From Leifsonia sp. Root4 (GTDB taxonomy: Bacteria > Actinomycetota > Actinomycetes > Actinomycetales > Microbacteriaceae): a stretch of 64,000 nucleotides of DNA. Shown piece by piece: positions 39,203 to 49,172 of the stretch. The notes beneath the pieces are model-generated. The model saw nothing but the letters and a program-made list of their open reading frames with translations. It was not told the DNA's origin and searched no databases. The DNA is taken from positions 1 through 64,000 of the forward strand of contig NZ_LMDN01000003.1 in NCBI RefSeq assembly GCF_001425085.1. Reading direction: 5' to 3'. The position numbers and the translations under genes are program-made. Positions within the stretch are counted from its first letter, which is position 1. Each line of letters starts with the position of its first letter.

Positions 39203-39378
39203 GTGATCGCCCTTCCCCGGGACGCTCAGAGTCGCCGTCGCGAATCCGAAGGGTCGCCGCTCCAATCGACAGTCTCAGCCAGATGAAGGCCGTTGGCTCC
39301 ATTGTATGAAGACACAGCGGACATGTCGGGGGTGATCGTTCCGTGCGAGTACGCGCATGCGCGCCGCGCAAGACAGAA

Positions 39379-39407
39379 CGAGGGCCGCAGGAATCCTGCG
39401 GCCCTCG
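39379..39407 (-). terminator. terminator after the gabD-type gene
   Basis: CGAGGGCCGCAGG and its exact complement form a 13-bp stem around AAT, 19 bases after the dehydrogenase stop. Confidence 0.85.
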
Positions 39408-39425
39408 AACTCATACCGCTGCCGG

Positions 39426-40802
39426 TTATGCGGAGACGAAGAACAGTCGCTTGTTGGCGAACTCGCCGATTCCGATCGGACCCATCTCGCGACCGAAGCC
39501 GGACTGCTTCACGCCGCCGAACGGCAGCTCTGCCGACTCCGCGGCGATCGTGTTCACGTGCGACATGCCGACCTCAAGCCGGGATGCGACGCGTGCCGCG
39601 CGTGCCTCATCGGTCGAGAAGACGGAGCCGCCGAGGCCGAGAGCGCAGTCGTTCGCGAGCTCCAGGGCTTCCTCATCACTCGACACCTTGTAGACGGTCG
39701 CAACCGGCCCGAAGATCTCCACACCGTACGACTCCGAGTCGCGCGGCACGTCGGTCAGCACGGCCGGCGAGTAGTACGCGCTCGGTCCGTCGGAGAGAAC
39801 GCCGCCCGCCACGAGCGTCGCTCCCTCGGACACGGCCTTCTGCACCTGGGCATGAACCGTCTCGGCTGCGGCGCGCGACGAGAGCGCAACGAACTCGCCC
39901 TCGGCGAGGTTGAACTGATCGCCCGGCACCAGACCCGTGGCCAGCTTCTTCAGCTCTGCGACGAACTCGTCGTAGATGTCGTCCATGACGATCAGGCGCT
40001 TGTTCGAGTTGCACACCTGGCCGACGTTGTAGACGCGGAAATCCCACGCCTGCTTGGCCACGGCTGCGACATCGTCGGAGTCGAGTACGACCATCGGGTC
40101 GATGCCGCCGAGTTCCAGGACAGCCTTCTTGAGGTTGGCGCCTGCCTGCGCACCGATGATCGCGCCGGCGCGCTCGGATCCGGTGAGCGAGATGCCCTGC
40201 ACGCGGGGGTCCGCGATGATCGTGGCGATCTGATCATGCGAGGCGAAGACGTTCTGGTACCCACCGACGGGCACACCTGCCTCCTCCATGATCGCCTGGA
40301 TGGCGAGGGCGGAGCCAGCGCAGATGTCTGCGTGCTTGAGCAGGATCGTGTTGCCGAGCACGAGGTTCGGCGCGGCGAAACGGGCAACCTGGTAGTACGG
40401 GAAGTTCCACGGCATGACGCCGAGCAGCGCGCCGACCGGGCGGTGTTCGATGTATGCCTTGCCCGGGACGGTGCTCGGGATCTCATAGTCGGTGATCAGG
40501 CTCGGGCCGTGCACCGCGTAGTAGTCGATGATGGATGTCGCGAACTCGACCTCGTCGATGGACTCGGCGAGTGACTTGCCCATCTCGAGCGCGATGAGGC
40601 GCGCAAGTTCTTCCTTGCGTTCCTCAAAGAGCTCGGCAACTCGTTTGACGACGGCGGCGCGCTCCTGCACGCTGCGCTCGCGCCATTCTTGGTACACGGC
40701 ATTGGCGCTGGAGAGCGCCTCTTCGATCTGCGCATCGGTCGCGTTCTCGAACGTCTCGAGAACTTCGCCCGTGGCAGGATTCTGCACCCGGTACTTGGAC
40801 AT
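39426..40802 (-). CDS. gabD: NAD(P)-dependent succinate-semialdehyde dehydrogenase
   Basis: 458 residues, ALDH superfamily. Catalytic Glu in LELGGIDPMVV and Cys in GQVCNSNKRLIV, with cofactor loop LTGSERAGA. The length and the MPWNFPYYQVARFAAPNLVLGN block fit the short SSADH group that oxidises succinate semialdehyde to succinate, completing the GABA shunt. The gadB/gadC genes of this window lie 5 kb away and make GABA. Single transcription unit with its own terminator. Confidence 0.88.
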   Translation of the reverse strand: MSKYRVQNPATGEVLETFENATDAQIEEALSSANAVYQEWRERSVQERAAVVKRVAELFEERKEELARLIALEMGKSLAESIDEVEFATSIIDYYAVHGPSLITDYEIPSTVPGKAYIEHRPVGALLGVMPWNFPYYQVARFAAPNLVLGNTILLKHADICAGSALAIQAIMEEAGVPVGGYQNVFASHDQIATIIADPRVQGISLTGSERAGAIIGAQAGANLKKAVLELGGIDPMVVLDSDDVAAVAKQAWDFRVYNVGQVCNSNKRLIVMDDIYDEFVAELKKLATGLVPGDQFNLAEGEFVALSSRAAAETVHAQVQKAVSEGATLVAGGVLSDGPSAYYSPAVLTDVPRDSESYGVEIFGPVATVYKVSSDEEALELANDCALGLGGSVFSTDEARAARVASRLEVGMSHVNTIAAESAELPFGGVKQSGFGREMGPIGIGEFANKRLFFVSA

Positions 40803-41129
40803 GCTGTATCTTTCCTCCAGTTAGGGAATGGCGGCACGCGTGACAGGGGACGCACCGTGACTGTCACCGTCGCGGCCGCTTCTCTGCGGCTGCACATGCT
40901 GGGCGTGCCGGTAGCTCGAGATTAGCGTGGAGAACCGCCTCGGCTCCGCAACCGCCGCCTCTTTCCTCACCCACGTTCGCTGAGGATCTGTCGAGACTGC
41001 TTTCCTTGGGGCGCCTGCGAGCGTAACTTGAGTTATATCGCGTTTGCGGCGCTGGGGCCGCGGCGGAGACTTCACGGAGGTGCAGCTCATGGATTTGACG
41101 CTCACGACGAGGTGCGGGAGGTGGCGGAC
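40803..41129. other. intergenic region, nothing recognised
   Basis: 327 bases between the divergent dehydrogenase and the PspA-type operon. It must hold both promoters, but no convincing operator, RNA or small gene was seen. Confidence 0.4.
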
Positions 41130-41750
41130 ATGGACGTCCTGTTCGGCGTGCTGATCTCACTCGCCGCCATCGCCGCCCTCTCGGTGGTCACCTTTTTCCT
41201 GATCGTGCGGATGCTGTATCGCCGCGTTCGGCGCAGTCGCACGGTGAACGGGGCGGTACTGAAAAGCCGCGCACAGTTCAGCCGGGGTCCACGACGCCAG
41301 GTCTTCGCGCTGCAGTCGAAACTCGATGAGGCCATCGACAGCGGGCGGGCCGCGATCGACCTCGCCGTCCGCAGCAACGGCCGGCGCGGCGACCTTCCCC
41401 GCCTGTTCCGCCGCATCGAGGCGGAGGCGACTGTGCTGCGGGCGCAGCTGCACCTGATGGAGAGCGAGACGGATCCCGGGGCACTGAACGACGCTTTGCC
41501 AGCGGCTGGCTTGGCGGTCGACCAGATCTCCGACATGATCCGCGACGTGCGGGCATCCGTCGCCGACGGACTCGGGGACCCCACCGGGGCCGCGCTCTCC
41601 TCCCTTCATGCCGAAGTCGACCTCGAGGTGGCAGCCCTGCACGCTGGACTGGTGGAGCTCGCGCACCTGAACGGCGGCGACCGACGCGACGTCGCCACAA
41701 CCCGGTACAAGTCAAATGATCGCTTCCAGACCAGAGGAGTTCAGTCATGA
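41130..41750 (+). CDS. membrane-anchored coiled-coil protein
   Basis: 206 residues from ATG 41130 (GGGAGGTGG upstream). One N-terminal helix (about 3-26, VLFGVLISLAAIAALSVVTFFLIV), a basic stretch, then helical coiled-coil sequence. No named domain. It overlaps the PspA gene by 4 bases, so it probably anchors or regulates it. Confidence 0.72.
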   Translation: MDVLFGVLISLAAIAALSVVTFFLIVRMLYRRVRRSRTVNGAVLKSRAQFSRGPRRQVFALQSKLDEAIDSGRAAIDLAVRSNGRRGDLPRLFRRIEAEATVLRAQLHLMESETDPGALNDALPAAGLAVDQISDMIRDVRASVADGLGDPTGAALSSLHAEVDLEVAALHAGLVELAHLNGGDRRDVATTRYKSNDRFQTRGVQS

Positions 41751-42517
41751 GCGACAACACCGCACGGATCCGCACCATCTTCCGCACCAAGACCTCCAAG
41801 GCGCTCAGCCACATGGAGGACCCGCGTGACGCACTCGACGACAGCTACGAGCAGCAGGTGAAGCTGCTCCACCAGGTGCGCGAGGCCGTCGCCGAGGTTG
41901 CAACGGCGAAGAAGCGCATCGAGCTGCAGGGCGAGGAGATGGGTGCGCGCTACGGGCGCCTGGGAGCGCAGGCCCGTGAAGCCATGGAGCAGGGCCGGGA
42001 GGATCTCGCTCGCGCCGCCCTGGAACGCCGCGCCGCCCTCGAGAGCCAGGTGGGCAAGCTGCAGGCGCAGCACGATTCCCTGCAGAAGCAGACGGCGCAG
42101 CTGCAGGAGCGCGAACGTCGGCTGGCCGAGCAGATCGCCGCCTTCCGCATCGAGAAGGAGACAATGAAGGCCACCTACAGCGCCTCCGCGGCGCAGGTGC
42201 GGGCGAATGAGGCCGTTGCGGGCATCGGTGCGAACATGAACGACATCGGCGTCAGCCTCGACCGTGCACGTGATCGTGTCGCCCAGATGCAGGCCCGCGC
42301 GCAGGCCACCGACGAGCTGCTCTCCAGCGGCGCCCTGCAGGATCTGACGGCCGCGCCGGACGCGGACATCGAACGCCAGCTGGCCGAGTTGGCGTCGAGA
42401 GCCGACATTGAGCGGCAGCTGAACGCGATGAAGTCGGATGGCACTGCCGGCACCTCGGGCGCATCGGGTGGCGGGGCAGGATGGCTCAGCATCGGTCAGG
42501 TGCCGCCGACGTCGTGA
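41747..42517 (+). CDS. PspA/IM30 family protein
   Basis: 256 residues. Long helical PspA core (KTSKALSHMEDPRDALDDSYEQQVKLL and repeated Gln/Glu heptads to about residue 200), then a Gly/Ser-rich tail. PspA/Vipp1 proteins form ESCRT-III-like coats that protect the membrane under envelope stress. The upstream gene supplies a likely membrane partner. Confidence 0.87.
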   Translation: MSDNTARIRTIFRTKTSKALSHMEDPRDALDDSYEQQVKLLHQVREAVAEVATAKKRIELQGEEMGARYGRLGAQAREAMEQGREDLARAALERRAALESQVGKLQAQHDSLQKQTAQLQERERRLAEQIAAFRIEKETMKATYSASAAQVRANEAVAGIGANMNDIGVSLDRARDRVAQMQARAQATDELLSSGALQDLTAAPDADIERQLAELASRADIERQLNAMKSDGTAGTSGASGGGAGWLSIGQVPPTS

Positions 42518-42578
42518 CGCCGGTCCGTGGACGATGGGCGTCCGGCATCCGTGGGTGCCGGCGCCGACCTCCTACCCG

Positions 42579-43490
42579 CTAGTCGACGAGGTCGCGGTCC
42601 GTGGTGAGCGCGACCGCGGCCCACACCTCGAAGCCGAGGGGTGCGAGCCCGTCGATGACGGCGTGCCGCACGGCGTCCTCCTCGCTCACGTCCCACTGCG
42701 CCGCGGCGACGACGAAGTCGACCTCGACGTAGAGCTTCCGACCCACCTTGCTCGACCGGATCGTCGGCTCACTGAGCAAGAAGCGCTCTTGGACCGCCCC
42801 GACGACTCGCGCGATCTCCTCCGTGGTCGCTTGCGGCGGTGCTCCCTCGAGCAACTCGTTCAGCCCGGACCGGACCAACCGGACAGGGATCGGCGCGAGG
42901 ATCGCACAGGCGATGAGCACGAGGGCCGGGTCGATGTAGCGGATGACGTCGCGAAACTCGGTCAGCTCGATCAGCAGGGCGGCGATCGCCCCCGCCGTCA
43001 TGACGATGCTGAGCACCGCGCCCGCCCGCCATTGGGCGGATTCGGCCGCGACCAACTCCGAACGCGGGGCGACGCGCGGCAGCCACCAAGCGACGGCCGA
43101 CCCGACCACGGCAGTGAGACTGCCGTAGATCGCGATGACGACGGGGTTCACCTCCGTGCCACCGTCGCGGATGATCACGAGGGCGTCGCCGGCAGCGAAC
43201 AGCAGTGTGCCGGCGATCGCGACGCCCTGGATCGCGACCACGAAGGGAGCGAGGGCGTCTCGCCCGAACGGGAACCGACGCGTGGGTCCGGCGGCCATGG
43301 CGGTGGACGCCCGCAGAGACGCCCACGAGAGAAGGAGGCCAATGAGCATGTATGCGCCGTCGAAGATGACGATGCGTGTGCCGGAGACGACGCCGACGAG
43401 GAGAGCGATGACGGCCAACGCGATGGAGAACACGATCGACAGGCGCAGGCTGCGCAGCTCCGCCCGTTCGTGGTCTCCGGTCCCGGTCAT
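42579..43490 (-). CDS. cation diffusion facilitator family transporter
   Basis: 303 residues. About six membrane segments with FDGAYMLIGLLLSWASLR near residue 45 (Asp of the metal site) and the C-terminal metallochaperone-like part from about 220. CDF proteins export Zn, Co, Fe or Mn in exchange for protons. The second helix motif reads DPALVLIACAIL. Metal not predictable. Confidence 0.83.
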   Translation of the reverse strand: MTGTGDHERAELRSLRLSIVFSIALAVIALLVGVVSGTRIVIFDGAYMLIGLLLSWASLRASTAMAAGPTRRFPFGRDALAPFVVAIQGVAIAGTLLFAAGDALVIIRDGGTEVNPVVIAIYGSLTAVVGSAVAWWLPRVAPRSELVAAESAQWRAGAVLSIVMTAGAIAALLIELTEFRDVIRYIDPALVLIACAILAPIPVRLVRSGLNELLEGAPPQATTEEIARVVGAVQERFLLSEPTIRSSKVGRKLYVEVDFVVAAAQWDVSEEDAVRHAVIDGLAPLGFEVWAAVALTTDRDLVD

Positions 43491-43575
43491 GGTCTGGCCC
43501 GCTGTCGATTCCGATCACCGAGCGCTAGCGGTTCACGGTGTCGGGCGTCCATCGCACTTCGCATGCGCCCGCGCC

Positions 43576-44244
43576 TCAGAACCGTGCCAGGCCGCTGCCG
43601 ATCACAGCGAATGCGACGACGAGCAGAATGAGGCTCGTCATCGCGCTGCCGTTCGACCTGAGCCACGCATGAGCGGAACGGAGACGTGGCTCCATCCGAC
43701 CCGGATCAGCCACCGCCGCGATGATCGGCACGACAACGGTTGAGGCGGCGATCGCCGTGTAGATCGCGATCGTGATGACCGACTCGTCGAAGGCGAGGCT
43801 TTCGGCGTGGAGTGCCAGACCGGCCGCGACGGCGAGCAGGATCGCCTTGGGACGGACGTTCAGGAGCAGCCCGAGACCGAAGACCGCTCCGGGGTGGAGC
43901 GTCCCGACCTTGTTCAGCCACTTCGGCGTCTCCGCCTCCGGCTCCCTGCGAGCGCGCCGCCACGACAGGACAGCGACGACAGCGAGCGCGAGGCCGGCCA
44001 CAATCTCGGCGACGCCCACTGCGTCATCCTGTTTGCGAGGCCCGGCGGGTGTCGGCAGCAGCTGCGCCGCGATCGTGCAGACGGACACGACAACGGCGAT
44101 CCCGACCACCCAGGAGATCAGGTACGGAATCGAGGTTCGCGAATGCTCTGGCGACAACAGGATGACGAGCGTGGCCAGAATCGGCACCGAGCTGATCGCA
44201 GCAGCGAGAGCGATCGGGAGGATGTGACCGATCGCTTGGAGCAT
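43576..44244 (-). CDS. GAP-family (SfLAP-like) membrane protein, copy 1
   Basis: 222 residues, six helices; starts MLQAIGHILPIALAAAIS and ends AFAVIGSGLARF. The GAP family includes mycobacterial proteins moving peptidoglycolipids or sulfolipid across the membrane. A near-twin of the same length is at 60662. The sequence upstream carries remnants of a cls gene (see 44260). Confidence 0.82.
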   Translation of the reverse strand: MLQAIGHILPIALAAAISSVPILATLVILLSPEHSRTSIPYLISWVVGIAVVVSVCTIAAQLLPTPAGPRKQDDAVGVAEIVAGLALAVVAVLSWRRARREPEAETPKWLNKVGTLHPGAVFGLGLLLNVRPKAILLAVAAGLALHAESLAFDESVITIAIYTAIAASTVVVPIIAAVADPGRMEPRLRSAHAWLRSNGSAMTSLILLVVAFAVIGSGLARF

Positions 44245-44259
44245 CCGTCGCCTCGCTTT

Positions 44260-44363
44260 CTACTCGAACCCAAGGGGCGGCGAGCGACTCCGTCGAGCTG
44301 CGCAGCCGATGCCCGTCGCCGATGCCGGTGCACGCCGGAGACCCCGTCTTCTGACGATATGGG
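44260..44363 (-). pseudogene. remnant of a duplicated cls gene
   Basis: 44260-44297 on the minus strand matches the last codons of cls at 61348-61386 (LDGVAR followed by the stop, 38 versus 39 bases), and 44331-44363 matches the upstream region of cls at 62905-62935 (CACGCCGGA and CCCCGTCTTCTGA). About 1.5 kb of cls coding sequence is missing between. Copy 1 of the GAP gene thus probably came from a cls-GAP duplication followed by a deletion. Confidence 0.5.
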
Positions 44364-44522
44364 CCACCGGCCGTCATGCATCACATGAAGTGAGTGAATT
44401 GTCGGCGATCGTGGGGCGGACTGGTCGTGCACTGATCTCAGGCGCTACGATCATCGCGGACGACGGGCGAGCTGGGCCCCATGGATCGTGGCGCGCTACT
44501 CCCCGTCTGGGAGGAGCCCACG

Positions 44523-45833
44523 ATGAGCCTTGCGAGAACACCGTCCGATGGCCCGGCCTCACCCCGCCAGATGCCGTTGCTCGCGATCCCCGCGATCCTG
44601 CTCGGTGCCTTCGCCGCACTGCTGCTGTGGGCGCTGGAGCAACTCGCCGACCTGCTGAGCGGCGTGCTCTGGGACACGCTCCCCGGCGTGCTCGGGGTCG
44701 ACCCCTCCGGGTGGTGGATCGTGCTGATCCTCACGCTCACCGGGCTCGCGGTCGGCATCGGGCTTCGCTACCTCCCCGGTCACGGCGGGCCCGATTCGGC
44801 GACCACCGAGCTGATCTCCCCGCCGCTCAGCCTGCGGGTGCTGCCCGGCCTGGCGGTGGTGACGGTGTTGAGCCTCGCGGGCGGCGTCAGCCTGGGCCCG
44901 GAGAACCCGATCATTGCGATCAACGTGGGCATCGCGGTCACGCTGTTCGCGCGGTTTCTCCCCGGCGTCTCTCCGCAGATCGCGGTGCTGATCGCCGGTG
45001 CCGCGACGGTCGGAGCGTTGTTCGGCACCCCCGTCGCCGCGGCCCTGCTCTTCACCGGGATCGTGGCTGCCGCCAAGGGCGGCGGCTCGCTGTGGGATCG
45101 GTTGTTCCTTCCGGTTGCCGCCGCCGGCGCCGGCGCGATCACGATGCGCCTGCTCGGCTCGCCGTCGATGGAGTTCGACCTGCCCGCGTATGGCAGCCCG
45201 CACGCCATCGACGCGCTCACCGGCGCGCTCGTCGCCTGCGGTGCCGTCGGCATCAGCCTGGCCGCGCTCGCCGTATTCCCCGTGCTCTGGCGCGCGCTGC
45301 ATGCGCTGCGGCATCCGATCCTCATCCCGCTCGTCGGCGGCTTCGTGCTTGGCATCCTCGGCCTCATCGGCGGCCCGATCACCATGTTCAAAGGCCTGGA
45401 CCAGATCGGCGAGCTGCTGCAGGACCCGGACGGCTACGATGGCACTCAGCTGGCGGTGATCGCTGGGATCAAGATCCTGGCGCTGCTCGTGGCGGCCAGC
45501 GCGCTCTTCCGCGGCGGCCGGATCTTCCCGGCCACATTCATCGGCGTCGCCCTGGGCATGCTCGGGCACGTGCTGATCCCCAGCCTGCCGCTCGGGCTCG
45601 CCGTGGGCTGTGGCATCCTCGGCGTGGTGCTGGTCATCGGCCGCGACGGATGGCTCGCGATCTTCCTCGGTGTCGCGATCCCCGGCGACATCACGCTGCT
45701 CCCGATGCTCTGCCTGATCATCCTCCCGGCCTGGCTGCTCGTCTCCAGGGCGCCGGAGTTCCGCATCGTTCCGCCCGCGACCGAGCCGGCATTCGCGCCG
45801 CCCTCGCACGCGCCCGATGGGACCGCGCGGTAA
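44523..45833 (+). CDS. CLC-family chloride channel / transporter
   Basis: 436 residues from ATG 44523 (GGAGG upstream). Ten or more hydrophobic segments. GGVSLGPENPII contains the CLC gating Glu127 (consensus GxxxGPE), and GGRIFPATFIGVALGM is the second conserved CLC region. CLC transporters counter the charge of proton export in extreme acid resistance, which suits its place before gadB and gadC. Confidence 0.87.
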   Translation: MSLARTPSDGPASPRQMPLLAIPAILLGAFAALLLWALEQLADLLSGVLWDTLPGVLGVDPSGWWIVLILTLTGLAVGIGLRYLPGHGGPDSATTELISPPLSLRVLPGLAVVTVLSLAGGVSLGPENPIIAINVGIAVTLFARFLPGVSPQIAVLIAGAATVGALFGTPVAAALLFTGIVAAAKGGGSLWDRLFLPVAAAGAGAITMRLLGSPSMEFDLPAYGSPHAIDALTGALVACGAVGISLAALAVFPVLWRALHALRHPILIPLVGGFVLGILGLIGGPITMFKGLDQIGELLQDPDGYDGTQLAVIAGIKILALLVAASALFRGGRIFPATFIGVALGMLGHVLIPSLPLGLAVGCGILGVVLVIGRDGWLAIFLGVAIPGDITLLPMLCLIILPAWLLVSRAPEFRIVPPATEPAFAPPSHAPDGTAR

Positions 45834-46085
45834 GAGCCGCGGCAGGACCGTCGGGCGGCCGACTCTCGGTTTCGGCGAGCTGCTCGAGCCGCCGCCCGCC
45901 ATTGGCGCAGTGAATTCTTCATGGAAAACGGATGATTGCATCGCTTTTCGCTTGCCACCGCGATGCACGCGGTCCACACTGGTCAGGTTGAAGCGCCCGA
46001 AGCCCGGAAAGTTCCGCCAGAGGATCGGCCTTACGCATTCCGGTTCGCACGCTCCGTTCATAAATCAGGGGTAGGAGCAGGATCA
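45834..46085. other. gadB leader region
   Basis: 252 bases without a gene between the CLC gene and gadB. It contains AT-richer sequence around 45910-45950, where a gad promoter is likely, but no defined operator was found. Confidence 0.4.
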
Positions 46086-47519
46086 ATGACCGTTTCCCAG
46101 CCGAAGAGCACAGCCCTCAAGCCCAGTGAATCGCCCAGTGGGTTCACCGGGACGAGCGACCGAAATCAGCTCAATCCGATGTTCGCCCGAGCGGGTGAGG
46201 CGACGGACTTCCCGACCGACCGGCTCCCAGACCAGGAGTCACTCGCCGAGACCGCGTATCAGATCGTGCACGACGAGGCGATGCTCGACGGCAATGCGCG
46301 GCTGAACCTGGCGACCTTCGTGGGCACCTGGATGGACCCGTACGCCGCGAAGCTCTACGCCGAGTCCGCCGACAAGAACATGATCGACAAGGACGAGTAC
46401 CCGCAGACCGCGGCGATCGAGACGCGCTGCTGGATCATGATGGCGAGCCTCTGGAACGCCCCTGACCCCAAGAATGCGATCGGCACCTCGACCATCGGCT
46501 CCTCCGAAGCCTGCATGCTCGGCGGACTTGCGCTGAAGCGGCGCTGGCAACTCGCCCGCAAGGCCGAGGGCAAGTCAACGGAGAAGCCGAACCTCGTGCT
46601 CTCCAGTGCCGTGCAGGTGTGCTGGGAGAAATTCTGCAACTACTGGGATGTCGAGGCACGCTACGTGCCGATCACCGACGACCACAAGGTGCTCGACGGC
46701 TTCGAGCTGGAGAAGTACGTCGACGAGAACACGATCGGCGTCGTCGCGATCATGGGCGTGACGTACACGGGCATGTACGAGCCGGTGGCCCAGATCGCCG
46801 CAGCGCTCGACAAGATCCAGGCCGACACCGGCCTCGACGTCAAGATCCACGTCGACGGTGCATCCGGCGGCATGATCGCCCCGTTCCTGCAGCCTGACCT
46901 GGAGTGGGACTTCCGCGTCGAGCGCGTCGTCTCGATCAGCACCTCGGCTCACAAGTACGGCCTGGTCTATCCGGGCCTCGGCTGGGTGGTCTGGCGCACC
47001 GTCGAAGACCTGCCGAGCGAGCTCGTATTCGACGTCACGTATCTCGGCGGCCACATGCCGACCTTCGCCCTCAACTTCTCCCGCCCCGGCGCACAGGTGC
47101 TGCTGCAGTACTACCTGTTCCTCCGACTGGGCTGGGACGGGTACTACAAGGTGCAGAAGGCCTCCCAGGATGTCGCGGTGTTCCTCTCGGGCGAGATCGC
47201 GAAGATGCCGGCATTCGACCTGTGGAATGACGGCACGGATATTCCCGTGTTCGCGTGGCAGCTGACGCCGGGCCACACCGAGAACTGGAATCTCTACCAC
47301 CTCTCTGAGCGGCTCCGCCTCAAGGGTTGGCTCGTTCCGGCCTACCCGATGCCAGACAACCTCTCGGACCTCACCGTGCAGCGCATCGTCGTGCGCAACG
47401 GACTCAGCCGCAACCTCGCCGAGTCGCTCATCGAGGACATCAAGGAGGCCGTCGATTACCTCGACCTCCTCGAGTCGCCCATGCCGACCGAGGGCCAGAA
47501 GTCCTCCTTCACCCACTAA
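46086..47519 (+). CDS. gadB: glutamate decarboxylase
   Basis: 477 residues from ATG 46086 (AGGAGCAGG upstream). PLP enzyme of type II decarboxylases. Lys290 in STSAHKYGLVYPG carries PLP; STIGSSEACMLGG and HVDGASGGMIAPF are the usual GAD blocks. It consumes a proton per glutamate to make GABA. The gene is followed 12 bases later by gadC. Confidence 0.95.
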   Translation: MTVSQPKSTALKPSESPSGFTGTSDRNQLNPMFARAGEATDFPTDRLPDQESLAETAYQIVHDEAMLDGNARLNLATFVGTWMDPYAAKLYAESADKNMIDKDEYPQTAAIETRCWIMMASLWNAPDPKNAIGTSTIGSSEACMLGGLALKRRWQLARKAEGKSTEKPNLVLSSAVQVCWEKFCNYWDVEARYVPITDDHKVLDGFELEKYVDENTIGVVAIMGVTYTGMYEPVAQIAAALDKIQADTGLDVKIHVDGASGGMIAPFLQPDLEWDFRVERVVSISTSAHKYGLVYPGLGWVVWRTVEDLPSELVFDVTYLGGHMPTFALNFSRPGAQVLLQYYLFLRLGWDGYYKVQKASQDVAVFLSGEIAKMPAFDLWNDGTDIPVFAWQLTPGHTENWNLYHLSERLRLKGWLVPAYPMPDNLSDLTVQRIVVRNGLSRNLAESLIEDIKEAVDYLDLLESPMPTEGQKSSFTH

Positions 47520-47531
47520 GAGGAGGGCGCC

Positions 47532-49163
47532 ATGACGTCCATCGACGATCGGCCGGCGGCCTCGGCAGCCGCTCCCAAACGGGCGGACGGGACCGTTGCA
47601 CCGACCCCGGAACATGTGAAGCCGCATCCGTTCGATGCGGTGCCGCACAAACCGGCCATCGGTTCGCCGGGAACGACGGCCAGCAAGTTCATGAGCCTCA
47701 CGCAGCTGGCGATCCTCACGGTCGTCGCGGTTGCGTCACTCCGCAGCCTGCCGGCCATGGCCGGCTTCGGCCTCGGCGCCATCACCCTGTTCATCATTCC
47801 GGCGATCTTCTTCCTCGTGCCGACGGCGCTCGTCGCGGCCGAACTCGCCACCGGGTGGAAGGGCGGCGTCTTCACCTGGGTGCGCGAAGCCTTCGGCGAG
47901 CGCTGGGGGTTCCAGGCGATCTGGCTGCAGTGGGTGCAGAACGTGGTCTGGTATCCCACGCAGATCGCCTTCATCGCTGCATCGCTCGCGTTCGTGTTCC
48001 TCAACCCGAACCTGGCAAACTCCGGGCTCTACACGGCGATCATCATCCTCGTGCTGTATTGGTTCTCGACCTTCATCACCCTGAAGGGCGGCAATCTGTT
48101 CGCCAAGGTGGGGTCGTGGAGCGGCCTCGCCGGCACGATCTTCCCCGGCCTGCTGCTGATCATCTTCGGTGTCTTCTGGGTCGCGAGTGGGCAGCCGAGT
48201 CAGATTCCGCTCACCGCGGCGTCGGTGATCCCACCGTTCACCGGGCTGGCGTCGATCGTGCTCATCGTCTCCAACGTGTTGGCGTACGCCGGCATGGAGG
48301 TCAACGCGGTTCACGCAAACGACCTGAAGAACCCGGGCAAGCAGTATCCGAAGACGATCCTCATCGCCTCGTTCCTGATCCTGGGCATCTTCATCGTGCC
48401 CACGATCGCGATCGGCCTCGTGGTTCCGAGCGACCAGCTCGGGCTCACCACCGGCATCAATCTCGCCTTCAAGGCCTACTTTGATGCGTTCGGGGTGTCG
48501 TGGCTCACGCCGGTGCTCTCGCTGCTGATCGCCCTCGGCGCCTTCGCATCGGTCGTGACCTGGATCGCCGGCCCGTCCCGCGGCCTCCTCGCCGCAGCGC
48601 GCAGCGGCTACCTGCCGGTGTTCCTGCAGCGGAGGAACAAGGCGGGAGTGCAGGTCGGAATCCTCACCGTGCAGGGCATCGTGGTGACACTGCTCGCGTC
48701 GCTGTTCATCTTCGTGCCGAACATCAACACGGCGTTCATCCTGCTCGTCGACATGGCGGCCGCGCTCTACCTCATCATGTACATGATGATGTTCGCGGCG
48801 GCCATCCGACTCCGCTCGAAGCAGCCCCACGTGGTGCGCTCCTACCGGGTGCCGGCCATGACGCTGATCTCGAGCGTCGGCTTCCTCGCCTGCCTGGCCG
48901 CGTTCTGCCTGGGCTTCATCCCGCCCGATGGGTTCGGCGGCGGCGCACCCGGCTGGGTGTATCCGGTGCTGGTCGGAGGAGTTGTGCTCCTGCTCGGAGT
49001 GCCGCCGTTGATCTTCTACGCGCTGCGCAGACCCGGATGGGATCAGCGCACAGCGGAGGAGAAGGCGACGTTCAACAATGTGCTCGTGAACCCGCCGGCC
49101 ACCGCCGGGACGCCAGCGCCCCCGCCCGCGGCCCCACCCGCGGTTCCGCCCACTGCCGTGTGA
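47532..49163 (+). CDS. gadC: glutamate:GABA antiporter
   Basis: 543 residues, twelve membrane helices after an N-terminal tail of 50 residues. Conserved APC-family blocks (ELATGWKGGVFTWVREAFGERWGFQAIWLQW, AYAGMEVNAVHANDLKNPGKQYPK). The C-terminal Pro/Ala-rich tail (about 510-543) resembles the pH-gating plug of GadC. It exports GABA and imports glutamate. Ends 9 bases before the convergent TetR gene. Confidence 0.93.
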   Translation: MTSIDDRPAASAAAPKRADGTVAPTPEHVKPHPFDAVPHKPAIGSPGTTASKFMSLTQLAILTVVAVASLRSLPAMAGFGLGAITLFIIPAIFFLVPTALVAAELATGWKGGVFTWVREAFGERWGFQAIWLQWVQNVVWYPTQIAFIAASLAFVFLNPNLANSGLYTAIIILVLYWFSTFITLKGGNLFAKVGSWSGLAGTIFPGLLLIIFGVFWVASGQPSQIPLTAASVIPPFTGLASIVLIVSNVLAYAGMEVNAVHANDLKNPGKQYPKTILIASFLILGIFIVPTIAIGLVVPSDQLGLTTGINLAFKAYFDAFGVSWLTPVLSLLIALGAFASVVTWIAGPSRGLLAAARSGYLPVFLQRRNKAGVQVGILTVQGIVVTLLASLFIFVPNINTAFILLVDMAAALYLIMYMMMFAAAIRLRSKQPHVVRSYRVPAMTLISSVGFLACLAAFCLGFIPPDGFGGGAPGWVYPVLVGGVVLLLGVPPLIFYALRRPGWDQRTAEEKATFNNVLVNPPATAGTPAPPPAAPPAVPPTAV

Positions 49164-49172
49164 CGGTCGGCC

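Noticed and set aside
39357-40574. 405-codon plus-strand frame opposite the gabD-type gene
   Set aside because: Shadow; the minus-strand ALDH has complete active-site motifs.
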